DNA from: SYIM01 sp041182885
GTDB lineage: Bacteria; Pseudomonadota; Gammaproteobacteria; Burkholderiales; Burkholderiaceae_E
Assembly: GCA_049423065.1 (NCBI GenBank)
Contig: JBMSQB010000052.1
Span: 1 to 31,852, forward strand
Direction of reading: 5' to 3'
DNA length: 31,852 nt
This document shows, one piece after another, positions 23,401 to 30,599 of this stretch. Numbering within the stretch: the stretch's first letter is position 1; every line of letters begins with the position of its first letter. The position numbers and the translations under genes are program-made. The notes below the pieces were generated by a model. The model was given only the letters and a program-made list of their open reading frames with translations, was not told the DNA's origin and ran no database searches.

Positions 23401-24425
23401 TGCGGCGCCAGCTTGAGCGAGCGTGCGACGGCACCGAGCGCATCGTATTCGCTGCGCAGCATGGATCGCAGCGCATCACCCTTCAGGATCATGATCTGCT
23501 CGCCCGCATCCTCGCAGTAGCGGCGCGTGGCAGGCGTGCCCATCGCCGCCTCGAACGCCTGCTCGATGTTGGACAACACGGCGGCCGGCGTTCCCTTGGG
23601 CGCCAGGATGGCGCGCCACAACATGGTCTGCTCACCCGCGATACCCAGATCGCGAAGCCCCAGCGCGTCGGGCATTGCCGCCGAGCGGTCCGCCGCACTC
23701 GACAGCAGACAACGCGCCTTGCCCGACTTCACCGCAGACATCACCGGAGGGATCGAACCCACGTAGATCGAGACATGGCCGCCAAGAAAATTGGTGAGCG
23801 TTTCACCTGCTCCCTTGAACGGGACATCGCGCACCTGCACACCGAGCGCGCGAAAAATGCGCGCGGCCGCCAGATGCCCGGTGCCGCCCAGACCATCATT
23901 GCCGTAGGTATAGCGATCCGGGTTGCGACGCAGTTCCTCGATGAAGGCCCGCCCGTCGCGCGCCGGAAAATCCGCCAGTACGCAGAACACATAGGGCGCC
24001 TGCGACAGATGGATCACGGGCACGTAGTCATCGACCGTGTAGCTTGCCTTCATGGAGTGAGGTGACGCGGTGAGCGGGCTGCTCCATACCCCCGCAAGCG
24101 TGAGTCCGTCAGGCCGGGCATTGACCACCTGCCCCACCCCGATCGTGCCACCTGCGCCCCCCACGTTGGCAACGATGACCGGGTTCTTCAGAAACGGTTC
24201 AGCCTCCTTGCCGACGAGGCGGAAGAACACGTCGGTGCCGCCTCCCACCGGTGCTGGAACCACCACCCGGGTGACCGGCTGCGCAAACGCAATCGACACC
24301 GCAACGGAGGCCGCCACACAGCCTGCCGCCTGAATGCCCAACCGCATGGCGCGCCTCACGGATGCGCCCGCCCGCCGGCCCGCCGAAAACGCCGCACGGG
24401 CGGCCGATGCAAAGGAATCAGACAT
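23397..24425 (-). CDS. Bug/TctC-family periplasmic solute-binding protein (2)
   Basis: A 342-residue tripartite tricarboxylate-type receptor. The ATG at 24425 is set by AAGGAG (24433-24438), which gives an unusually long Arg/Ala-rich n-region (about 30 residues) before the hydrophobic core and a cleavage site near AFAQ (about 49). An internal ATG at 24347 would give a conventional signal. Family blocks: VTRVVVPAPVGGGTDV, NPVIVANVGGAGGTIG, YGNDGLGGTGHLAAA, VPFKGAGETLTNFLGGHV. It lacks TctAB partners here. It sits between an SDR (29 nt upstream) and an amidohydrolase (ATGA overlap), forming a three-gene uptake and breakdown unit. Confidence 0.9.
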   Translation of the reverse strand: MSDSFASAARAAFSAGRRAGASVRRAMRLGIQAAGCVAASVAVSIAFAQPVTRVVVPAPVGGGTDVFFRLVGKEAEPFLKNPVIVANVGGAGGTIGVGQVVNARPDGLTLAGVWSSPLTASPHSMKASYTVDDYVPVIHLSQAPYVFCVLADFPARDGRAFIEELRRNPDRYTYGNDGLGGTGHLAAARIFRALGVQVRDVPFKGAGETLTNFLGGHVSIYVGSIPPVMSAVKSGKARCLLSSAADRSAAMPDALGLRDLGIAGEQTMLWRAILAPKGTPAAVLSNIEQAFEAAMGTPATRRYCEDAGEQIMILKGDALRSMLRSEYDALGAVARSLKLAPQ

Positions 24426-24454
24426 GGGATAGCTCCTTATTGAAGATCACGAAA

Positions 24455-25441
24455 TCAGGATGGGTCGCCCTCGCCCGCCGCATCGAGCGCACGGGTGGCT
24501 TCCCTGAACCAGTCGGGCTTGGGCACCGTCCAGCCCTCGCCCCAAAGCGGCCCGCCGCCGCTCACCTCGAGCGTCTCGCCCGTGATGAAGCCACCGGCGG
24601 GGCCGCCCACGAAAAGCGCCGCTTCGGCAATCTGCCAGGGTGTGCCGGCCTCGCGCATGGGGTTCGCATTCCGATACAACGCGCGGACCTCCGGCCGATA
24701 CACCGACCAGCCCGCCGACACGATCACACCAGGCGCAATGCAGTTGACGCGGATGCCAAGAGGCGCCCACTCCACCGCCGCCGCTTCGCTGAAGGCCACC
24801 ACACCCGCGCGCGCCGCCACGGTGTGCGCCACCCCATGGAGCCCACGTGGGGACACCACGATATTGACCAGGCTGCCTCCACGCCCCGCATCGCGCCAGC
24901 GCTGCGCTGCGCACTGCATCACGTTGAAGCTGCCGGTGAGATTGGTGTCAACCACCGCCTTCCAGCCCTTCTCGACAATATCGATTGCCGCAGACGGATA
25001 CTGGCCACCCGCGCTCTGGACCACCAGATCAGGCAGCGCCCGCTTTGCAAGTTCATCGAACAGCGACTCGACGGACGCACGGTCACGGATATCGACCGGC
25101 ACGCCGGCAGCGCACAAACCGCGCTCACCCATCGCCTTCACCACCGCCTGCAGCTTCTCCGGCTTTCGGCCTGCAACGACCACCTGCGCGCCCAGTCTCG
25201 CAGCCAGCCACGCACAGGCCGCACCGATACTGCCTCCGCCCCCCACCACCAGCACGGTTCGGCCGGCAAACGAGTCGGCGGCGAGATTGGGACGCTGCTC
25301 AGCCGGGTCTTCGAGGTGATCGATCGGATCGAGCAAGATCGCCCCCTGTCCGGGTCGCAGGCCGATCTGCGGCCCCGGGAAAAAATCGCCCGACCGGTTC
25401 GATGTCGGATGCGTCGAGCGCAACGCTGCGCAAACCGGCAA
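24455..25441 (-). CDS. Short-chain dehydrogenase/reductase, PECR-like (trans-2-enoyl-CoA reductase type)
   Basis: An SDR Rossmann core of about 250 residues: VVGGGGSIGAA nucleotide loop, DIRDRA, SAGGQYP, NLTGSFNVMQC and the C-terminal SGGGPLWGEGW. Instead of the usual YxxxK, the active site reads HTVAARAGV followed by VEWAPLGIRVNCIAPGVIVS. This closely resembles the HSGAARAGV region of peroxisomal trans-2-enoyl-CoA reductase, so the missing Tyr/Lys is a family trait rather than decay. The start is a problem. The only in-frame start before the core is a TTG at 25441 without an SD, giving a 60-residue N-terminal extension (328 residues in all). A better start lies one frame off at 25463 (see next entry). 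It is the first gene of the minus-strand SDR-Bug-amidohydrolase run. Confidence 0.8.
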   Translation of the reverse strand: MPVCAALRSTHPTSNRSGDFFPGPQIGLRPGQGAILLDPIDHLEDPAEQRPNLAADSFAGRTVLVVGGGGSIGAACAWLAARLGAQVVVAGRKPEKLQAVVKAMGERGLCAAGVPVDIRDRASVESLFDELAKRALPDLVVQSAGGQYPSAAIDIVEKGWKAVVDTNLTGSFNVMQCAAQRWRDAGRGGSLVNIVVSPRGLHGVAHTVAARAGVVAFSEAAAVEWAPLGIRVNCIAPGVIVSAGWSVYRPEVRALYRNANPMREAGTPWQIAEAALFVGGPAGGFITGETLEVSGGGPLWGEGWTVPKPDWFREATRALDAAGEGDPS

Positions 25442-25474
25442 TGGTCGATGAAGCGAGGATCAAGGAAAGCCTCC
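25380..25474 (-). pseudogene. Probable frameshifted 5' end of the SDR gene
   Basis: On the minus strand a TTG at 25461-25463 follows a perfect GGAGG (25470-25474) at 6 nt. It reads LILASSTIAGLRSVALDAS and then DIEPVGRFFPG in the frame that is one base off from the SDR. The two frames meet at a run of six T (25380-25385, A on the plus strand) followed by CCCGGGG. Removing one base there would join this leader to PGPQIGLRPGQ and the SDR. Either the run has a sequencing or assembly error, or the gene carries a real +1 shift in its N-terminal extension. Confidence 0.45.
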
Positions 25475-25582
25475 GTCAGCCGATGGCATGCTGATTGGTA
25501 ATCTTACCCTTTGCATTCAGAATGGCGGCTCGATCAATCCACGCGGTCAGCCGCGCGCTGCCGTCCCTGCCTGGAGCCCTTT

Positions 25583-25867
25583 ATGAATCGGCAAACGCTT
25601 GAGCAATTCACCGCCTCGATGCTGGGCCGCGGCTACGATGAGGTCCTGGTCCGCGAATGGGGGCCCGACCACATTGCCCCCGAGCACGAGCACCCCTTCG
25701 ACACCGACGCGCTGGTGGTGCAAGGAGAGTTCTGGTTGACCGTGGGCGACTCCACCCGCCACCTGCGGGCAGGTGACAGTTTTCAGCTGGGCCGAGGCAT
25801 CCGGCACGCCGAAAAATACGGCAGCGAAGGGGCCACCTTCTGGGCGGCGCGACGCAACCCGCGTTGA
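25583..25867 (+). CDS. Small single-domain cupin
   Basis: 94 residues from the ATG at 25583, which has GGAG at 25573-25576 with 6 nt spacing; the longer frame from 25511 is not supported. It has one cupin-2 barrel. Motif 1 is the HIAPEHEHPFDTDALVVQG block, with metal-ligand candidates in HEH but Asp where Glu is usual. Motif 2 is GDSFQLGRGIRHAEKYG, with the terminal His ligand. Such small cupins are isomerases, dioxygenase-like or ligand-sensing proteins. It is divergent from the SDR and 10 nt before the alpha/beta hydrolase, so it is probably co-transcribed with the latter. The function is unknown. Confidence 0.82.
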   Translation: MNRQTLEQFTASMLGRGYDEVLVREWGPDHIAPEHEHPFDTDALVVQGEFWLTVGDSTRHLRAGDSFQLGRGIRHAEKYGSEGATFWAARRNPR

Positions 25868-25877
25868 GACGCCCGCC

Positions 25878-26924
25878 ATGTCTGCCCGCCCCGTCCTCAC
25901 GCTGATCCCAGGGATGACCAATACCCCGCGGGTGTTCGATCGACTGATCGAGCATCTCGGCACCGGGGTCGAGATCCGGGTCGTTGACGTTCGCGGCCCA
26001 TCGGACATCGCCACCATGGCCGGACGGGTCTGGCGCTCGCTCGTCGATGTGGGACCCGAGCGCAAGCTGCTGCTCGCCGGCTTTTCGATGGGGGGCTATG
26101 TTGCGCTTCAGATGCTCGCGATGCCGTTGCGAAACGTGGAGGGGCTTGCCCTGCTTTGCTCGAGCGCCCACCCAGACCAGCCCGAGGCTGCGCCGCTCCG
26201 CGAGCGCGCGATCAGCTCAGCCGCGCGTGACTGGCCGCGCTATGTCGAAAAAATCGGCGAGTTCCTCATGACGGCGGTCGCTCGGGCTGACCCCGCTCTT
26301 CGCGAAGCGATCCTCGCCGACCTGCGTGAAGCCGGGGCAGACAGCACGATCGCGCAAATGCGTGCGGTCATGACTCGGCCCGACCAGCGATCAATGATTG
26401 CTGGCCTTATGCTCAATGCCCTCGTGGTCGCAGGATCCGACGACCCTCTCATTCCCATTGATGATGCCAGGGCCGCCGCCCAGGCAATTCCCCACGCGAG
26501 ATTCGAACTCATGCCAGGCGCCGGGCATCTGATTCCCTGGGAGCAGCCGCAGGCACTGGCCATGCTGATGCGCAGCTGGATCACGCAAACTCTCAACGAG
26601 ACCCCAGACATGTCCTTTGCCGACACGCTGAAGACGCTTCCCGCCATCACTCATCTGGCAGCGCTCGAGTTGCTCGACGACAGTGGAGCCACTATCGCCC
26701 GCATCGAGAACAAGCCCGGGAAAGCGGGCTCGCTTGCAGTCTATGCAGCGCTCGCCGCGCGCCATGGCCGCATTGACGTGGCCGCTGCCCGCGAGGGTCT
26801 CGAACTGTTCGCCGAGCACACGGCCGACGCGCGCTCACATCCCGGGAAACACCCCAATATCGATCGCCTGTTTGAGGTGATCGATTCTGGCGCCACGCTG
26901 GGCGTGCGAACGATCGCCGCCTGA
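25878..26924 (+). CDS. Alpha/beta hydrolase fused to a DUF2322-like domain
   Basis: One uninterrupted 348-residue frame from the ATG at 25878. Residues 1 to about 240 are an alpha/beta hydrolase: oxyanion region LIPGMTNTP, nucleophile elbow GFSMGG (Ser70), acid in AGSDDP (Asp188 or 189) and His217 in GAGHLIPWE. From Met245 a separate-looking domain begins (MSFADTLKTLPAITHL, then IENKPGKAGSLAVY, FAEHTADARSHPGKHPNIDRLF). By memory it matches the small stand-alone DUF2322 proteins of proteobacteria, which start at exactly such a Met. There is no stop between the parts (26590-26610) and only a weak GAG before the internal ATG, so a true fusion is the simplest reading. Re-initiation at 26610 is possible. 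The substrate is unknown. Confidence 0.8.
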   Translation: MSARPVLTLIPGMTNTPRVFDRLIEHLGTGVEIRVVDVRGPSDIATMAGRVWRSLVDVGPERKLLLAGFSMGGYVALQMLAMPLRNVEGLALLCSSAHPDQPEAAPLRERAISSAARDWPRYVEKIGEFLMTAVARADPALREAILADLREAGADSTIAQMRAVMTRPDQRSMIAGLMLNALVVAGSDDPLIPIDDARAAAQAIPHARFELMPGAGHLIPWEQPQALAMLMRSWITQTLNETPDMSFADTLKTLPAITHLAALELLDDSGATIARIENKPGKAGSLAVYAALAARHGRIDVAAAREGLELFAEHTADARSHPGKHPNIDRLFEVIDSGATLGVRTIAA

Positions 26925-26984
26925 TCTCGGCGCCTCCGCGCTCGCCGGCTTCGGGTCGGTCAAGAGAACGCCCAGCGGCTGACT

Positions 26985-26997
26985 GTTATATTATCTC
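26985..26997. promoter_or_regulatory. Zur-like box 1
   Basis: GTTATATTATCTC matches 11 of 13 positions of a GTTATA-n-TATAAC palindrome, the core of the proteobacterial Zur box as I remember it. It overlaps a TATATT that could be a -10 element. It lies about 76 nt before the ATG of the His-rich outer-membrane protein that opens a zinc operon containing a Zur-like gene. Confidence 0.6.
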
Positions 26998-27005
26998 ATC
27001 ACACT

Positions 27006-27018
27006 GTGATATTGTAAC
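27006..27018. promoter_or_regulatory. Zur-like box 2
   Basis: GTGATATTGTAAC also matches the GTTATA-n-TATAAC core at 11 of 13 positions. It is itself an imperfect palindrome. Its centre is 21 bp from that of box 1, two helical turns, so two regulator dimers could bind on the same face of the DNA. Confidence 0.6.
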
Positions 27019-27072
27019 GTCACACGCGGTCGTTCTGGTTCTGGATCGACCGGCTGCCTGGAGCCAAACCCG

Positions 27073-28272
27073 ATGAATCGTCTGCGCCACCTGTCGCTTG
27101 TCACCCTCTGCACACTCGCCTTTGCTGCGTGGGCCCAACCCGCCACCGTCGCCGCGCCGCACGCGCACCAGGCCGGCGAGCCCAAATTCGAGTTGGGCGG
27201 CGTATTGAACCCGTCGTGGCAATCGCGCGCCCACGCCCTGTCACATCGCGACAAGGGCCTGGGTCTGGGACACAGCGACGTGAACCTCGATGCAAGCCTC
27301 ACGCCATGGCTGAAGGGGCGCCTGTCGGCGGTGGCTCACAGTGATCACCACAAAATCGAAACCGAGATCGAGGAAGCCTATCTCGAGGCGCCAGCGCTTC
27401 CCGGGGGATTGCAGCTGCGCGCCGGGCGCTTTCTCTCGCAGCTCGGGTACCTGAACGAATTGCACCCTCATGCCGATGATTTTGTCATGCGGCCGGTGCT
27501 CCATCGCGCATTTCTGGGCGGCCACTATTTCGACAACGGTCTGCGCCTGAACTGGATTGCGCCAACGCCGTTTTACTGGCGGCTGGGCGGGGAAGTCATG
27601 CACGGCAAGCGGCTCCCCACCGTTGCATCGTCGTCCACCACGGGCGCCTGGACACTTGGCACCCGAATCGGTGGCGACCTCGGCCCCTCGGCAAGCTGGC
27701 AGCTGGGCGTATCCACCTTGCGGCACCGCGCCGGCGCCTCCGGTGCTGCGGGCGAGGTTCATCACGAGCATGAGGCTGAACCCACCGGCGAAGCGGCACC
27801 CGAGGCCAGCCACGCACACAGCCATGGGGCGGCGTTCTTCGGACGCCGGATGGATGTGCTCGAAGCGGTGTGGAAATGGGCACCCGATGGCAATGCGCGC
27901 GCCCGCCAGCTCAGGCTGAGTGCAGAGTTCGCCCGCGTGGGCGATATCGGGGAGGCTCAGGACAGCGGTCGTCGGCACTCGGCCTGGTATCTGTCGGCCG
28001 TCTACCGGTTTCGTCCTCAATGGGAGCTTGGCATTCGGCTCGACCAGCTCCACGCGCTCGCGCGCCATGAGGAAGCATTGGAGGCAGCACGCCTGCAGGA
28101 GCGCAGTCTGTCGCTGGCATGGAAGCCCGATCACATGATGACCGTTCGTCTGCAGTTCACCACCCAACGCGATCTGGGCGGCTTTGCAGCTGCTTCGGAA
28201 ATCAAGCCCGCCAACGCCGTTCACCTGCAAGTGGTGAGGAGCTTCGGAGCACACGGTGCGCATGCGTATTGA
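27073..28272 (+). CDS. His-rich outer-membrane protein, putative zinc uptake porin
   Basis: 399 residues with a clear Sec signal peptide (cleavage near AWAQ, residue 22). The mature N terminus is His-containing (APHAHQAGEP), and a second His/Glu-rich stretch follows near residues 231-256 (EVHHEHEAEP, SHAHSHG), typical of exposed metal-collecting loops. Alternating hydrophobic/polar segments such as LRLNWIAPTPFYWRLGGEV, SAWYLSAVYRFRPQWELGIRLDQL and a C-terminal HLQVVRSFGA suggest an outer-membrane beta barrel of porin size; no TonB box or plug domain is seen. GGAG at 27060-27063 supports the ATG. It lies first behind two Zur-like boxes and overlaps the ZnuA-like gene by 17 nt. A role in bringing Zn2+ across the outer membrane is inferred from context and His content. 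Confidence 0.75.
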   Translation: MNRLRHLSLVTLCTLAFAAWAQPATVAAPHAHQAGEPKFELGGVLNPSWQSRAHALSHRDKGLGLGHSDVNLDASLTPWLKGRLSAVAHSDHHKIETEIEEAYLEAPALPGGLQLRAGRFLSQLGYLNELHPHADDFVMRPVLHRAFLGGHYFDNGLRLNWIAPTPFYWRLGGEVMHGKRLPTVASSSTTGAWTLGTRIGGDLGPSASWQLGVSTLRHRAGASGAAGEVHHEHEAEPTGEAAPEASHAHSHGAAFFGRRMDVLEAVWKWAPDGNARARQLRLSAEFARVGDIGEAQDSGRRHSAWYLSAVYRFRPQWELGIRLDQLHALARHEEALEAARLQERSLSLAWKPDHMMTVRLQFTTQRDLGGFAAASEIKPANAVHLQVVRSFGAHGAHAY

Positions 28273-29209
28273 TGCAGCAGTCAGGCTCCTCGTCGCCTCA
28301 GTCACCGCGTTCACGCTGGCTGGCCTGCTGGCCAGCCCACAGGCGAGCGCTGCGCCCAGCATTTTTGCCTGCGAACCCGAGTGGGCGGCCCTCGCCAGGG
28401 TGATCGCGCCCGATGCGCAGATTTTTTCGGCCACCCATGCGCGTCAGGACCCGCATGACATTGAGGCACGCCCCGCGCTGATCAGTGCGCTCCGGCGCGC
28501 AGACCTTGCGATCTGCACCGGCGCAGGCCTGGAAGCCGGATGGTTTCCGATGCTGCAGAACCGGGCTGGCAATGCCCGTGTGATGCCCGGGGCACCAGGG
28601 ATGCTGATCGCAGCCATCGGCCTGCCGCTGCTGGAAGATGCACACCATCACCCGGCGAGGGACAAGGGCCATGTGCATGCCGAGGGCAATCCCCATTTTC
28701 ATCTTGATCCGCGGTTGCTCGCGCGCGTCGCCAACCGGATCGCCGAGCGTCTGGCAGCCATTGACCCCGCTGGTGCGGCCGATTACCAGGCCAGACTGGC
28801 ACGCTGGCTGGCCGACTGGAACAAACGGATCGAGGGCTGGCAGGTGGCGGCCAAGCCGCTGTTTGGCGAGGCGCTGATCGCCGAGCACTCAAGCTTTGCC
28901 TACCTTTTCCGGTGGCTTGAGCTTTATCAGGCGGCCGATCTGGAACCGGTCCCTGGCGTCCCGCCCACCGTCAGTCACCTGCAGGGACTGCTGCAGCGTG
29001 CCCGGGACGACCCGCCGATGGCCGTGGCGCAAACCCTCTATCAGGACCCGCAGTCGGGCCGCTGGCTGGCCGAGAAGCTTTCGGTGCCGCTCCTGACCCT
29101 GCCCAGCACGGTCACCTCTGACGGCAACACCCGCACACTGGAAGGTCTGTTCGACCACCTCGTCCGCTCGCTGCTTGCCGCGCGCGAGCAGCGCCGTCCA
29201 CCGCGATGA
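28256..29209 (+). CDS. znuA: ZnuA-like zinc ABC transporter substrate-binding protein
   Basis: A 317-residue cluster A-I metal-binding protein. The GTG at 28256 is preferred over the ATG at 28262 because GGAG (28246-28249) then has 6 nt spacing. The signal peptide runs to about residue 33. Candidate Zn2+ ligands in family positions are His67 (DPHDIE), His147/His149 (NPHFHLDP), His211 (AEHSSFAYLF) and Asp289 (VTSDG). A modest His-rich loop (DAHHHPARDKGHVHAEG, about 128-144) fits zinc rather than manganese. It overlaps the porin gene by 17 nt and the permease gene by ATGA. No ATPase gene adjoins it. Confidence 0.87.
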   Translation: MRMRIDAAVRLLVASVTAFTLAGLLASPQASAAPSIFACEPEWAALARVIAPDAQIFSATHARQDPHDIEARPALISALRRADLAICTGAGLEAGWFPMLQNRAGNARVMPGAPGMLIAAIGLPLLEDAHHHPARDKGHVHAEGNPHFHLDPRLLARVANRIAERLAAIDPAGAADYQARLARWLADWNKRIEGWQVAAKPLFGEALIAEHSSFAYLFRWLELYQAADLEPVPGVPPTVSHLQGLLQRARDDPPMAVAQTLYQDPQSGRWLAEKLSVPLLTLPSTVTSDGNTRTLEGLFDHLVRSLLAAREQRRPPR

Positions 29210-29979
29210 TCGAGAGCGCGACCGAGCTTGGATCGATACTGGCCGCGCCATTCGCGGCAGGCCTCCTCGCGCTCCTCACCCATGTCCCGCTGGGCGAGCA
29301 GGTGCTGCGGCGCGGCATTGTGTTCATCGATCTGGCGATCGCGCAGATGGCCGCGCTTGGGGTGCTGGCGGCGAGCGGCTGGTCCACCGATCCCTCCCCG
29401 GTCTGGTGGGCGGGCAGCCTCGCGGCGCTCGCCAGCGCCATCGTGGTAGCCTGGCTCGCGCGGCGCTGGCCGGAGCGGCGCGAGGCGCTGATCGGGCTCG
29501 TGTACGTGGGGGGGGCGGCCCTGGCCATTCTGTGGGTGAGCGCAGACCCCCACGGCGCACAAAAGCTGCGTGCACTGCTGGCAGGCGACATTCTGTGGGT
29601 CCGCCTCGAATCCTTGTGGCCACTCGCTGCCGGGAGCGCGCTTTTTGCCGTGGCGACACGCCTGCAACCCGCCGCCCTCGATCGCGACGCCCTGTTCTAC
29701 CCGACCTTCGCGCTCCTCATCAGCCTGTCGGTCCCCGTCCTGGGCCTCTATCTCGTGTTCGCCGCCCTGATCGCCCCGGCCCTGGGTGCAAGCGCCCTTC
29801 GCCAGGCGGGAAACCCCCGCGCGCGGTGGGCGGCCTATGCGATCGGATTGATCGGGCTGCTGGCTGGGCTCGCCGGCTCGTTTTGGCTTGACTGCCCCAG
29901 TGGCCCGACCGTAGTGCTCGCTCTGATCGCAACGGCGGCAGTGTCGGGCGCGCTCGCTGCGGTTAGACTACGGGGATGA
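29206..29979 (+). CDS. znuB: ZnuB-like zinc ABC transporter permease
   Basis: A 257-residue ABC-3 family permease with about seven to eight helices. GEQVLRRGIVFIDLAIAQMAALG is the diagnostic early block (usually GxxLxRRGxVFIxDAxSH), and SVPVLGLYLVFAALIAPALGA is the conserved late block. It starts by ATGA overlap with the ZnuA-like gene and ends by ATGA overlap with the Fur-family gene. The usual neighbouring znuC is absent: the permease passes directly into the regulator gene, so an ATPase must be supplied from elsewhere. Confidence 0.88.
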   Translation: MIESATELGSILAAPFAAGLLALLTHVPLGEQVLRRGIVFIDLAIAQMAALGVLAASGWSTDPSPVWWAGSLAALASAIVVAWLARRWPERREALIGLVYVGGAALAILWVSADPHGAQKLRALLAGDILWVRLESLWPLAAGSALFAVATRLQPAALDRDALFYPTFALLISLSVPVLGLYLVFAALIAPALGASALRQAGNPRARWAAYAIGLIGLLAGLAGSFWLDCPSGPTVVLALIATAAVSGALAAVRLRG

Positions 29980-30572
29980 GCCGAACCCGGAAACCCGCCG
30001 CCCCCCCCGAACCGCCTGCTGCGCCCGCGAGCCCCGCCCCGGCGGAGAGCCCGGCCAAGGCGCCGCTCACGCGCGCGGAGCGCGCCCTGATTGCCAGCCG
30101 GCTCGCCGAAGCGCAACAGCTCTGCAACGACCGCGGGACCCTGCTCACGCCGCTCCGCCGCGAGGTGCTCAAGCTGCTGCTCGAAAGAGGGGGCTCGGCC
30201 AAGGCCTACGATCTGCACGACGACATGCGCAACGCACACGGCCGTGTGGCACCCATGACCGTCTATCGCGCCCTCGACTTCCTCATGCAGATGCAACTGG
30301 TGCATCGGGTCGACAGCCTCAATGTGTTCATCGCATGCAGCCACGGCGAAGCTTCGTCCCCTGACCACCAGCACGACGCGCTGATGCTGGTCTGCACGCG
30401 CTGTGACAAGGTCGTTGAGCAGGCTGCGCACGAGGTGGCAAGCCGCCTCACCACCGAACTCGCCGAGCGCTTCGGCTTTGCTGCACAGGGCGTAGAGATC
30501 AAGGGCCTTTGCCGCGAGTGCGCAGCCAAGGGTGAGCGTGCCTCGGATCCGTCCGAAACCGCCCATCGGTAA
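29976..30572 (+). CDS. zur: Fur-family regulator, probably Zur
   Basis: 198 residues, longer than the usual 150-170 because of a Pro/Ala-rich N-terminal extension of about 30 residues. The DNA-binding domain includes LTPLRREVLKLLLERGGSAKAYDL and the recognition helix VAPMTVYRALDFLMQ. Structural zinc is held by Cys140/Cys143 (CTRC) and Cys179/Cys182 (CREC). Candidates for the sensing site are His81, Cys121, His131/His133 and Glu148, the pattern of E. coli Zur. The gene is the last member of the zinc operon (ATGA overlap), so it would control its own production through the boxes at 26985-27018. The Zur assignment rests on context plus Cys121; Fur cannot be formally excluded. Confidence 0.82.
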   Translation: MSRTRKPAAPPEPPAAPASPAPAESPAKAPLTRAERALIASRLAEAQQLCNDRGTLLTPLRREVLKLLLERGGSAKAYDLHDDMRNAHGRVAPMTVYRALDFLMQMQLVHRVDSLNVFIACSHGEASSPDHQHDALMLVCTRCDKVVEQAAHEVASRLTTELAERFGFAAQGVEIKGLCRECAAKGERASDPSETAHR

Positions 30573-30599
30573 GCGCTTCGAGAAAAGCGGCGAGGTGCC

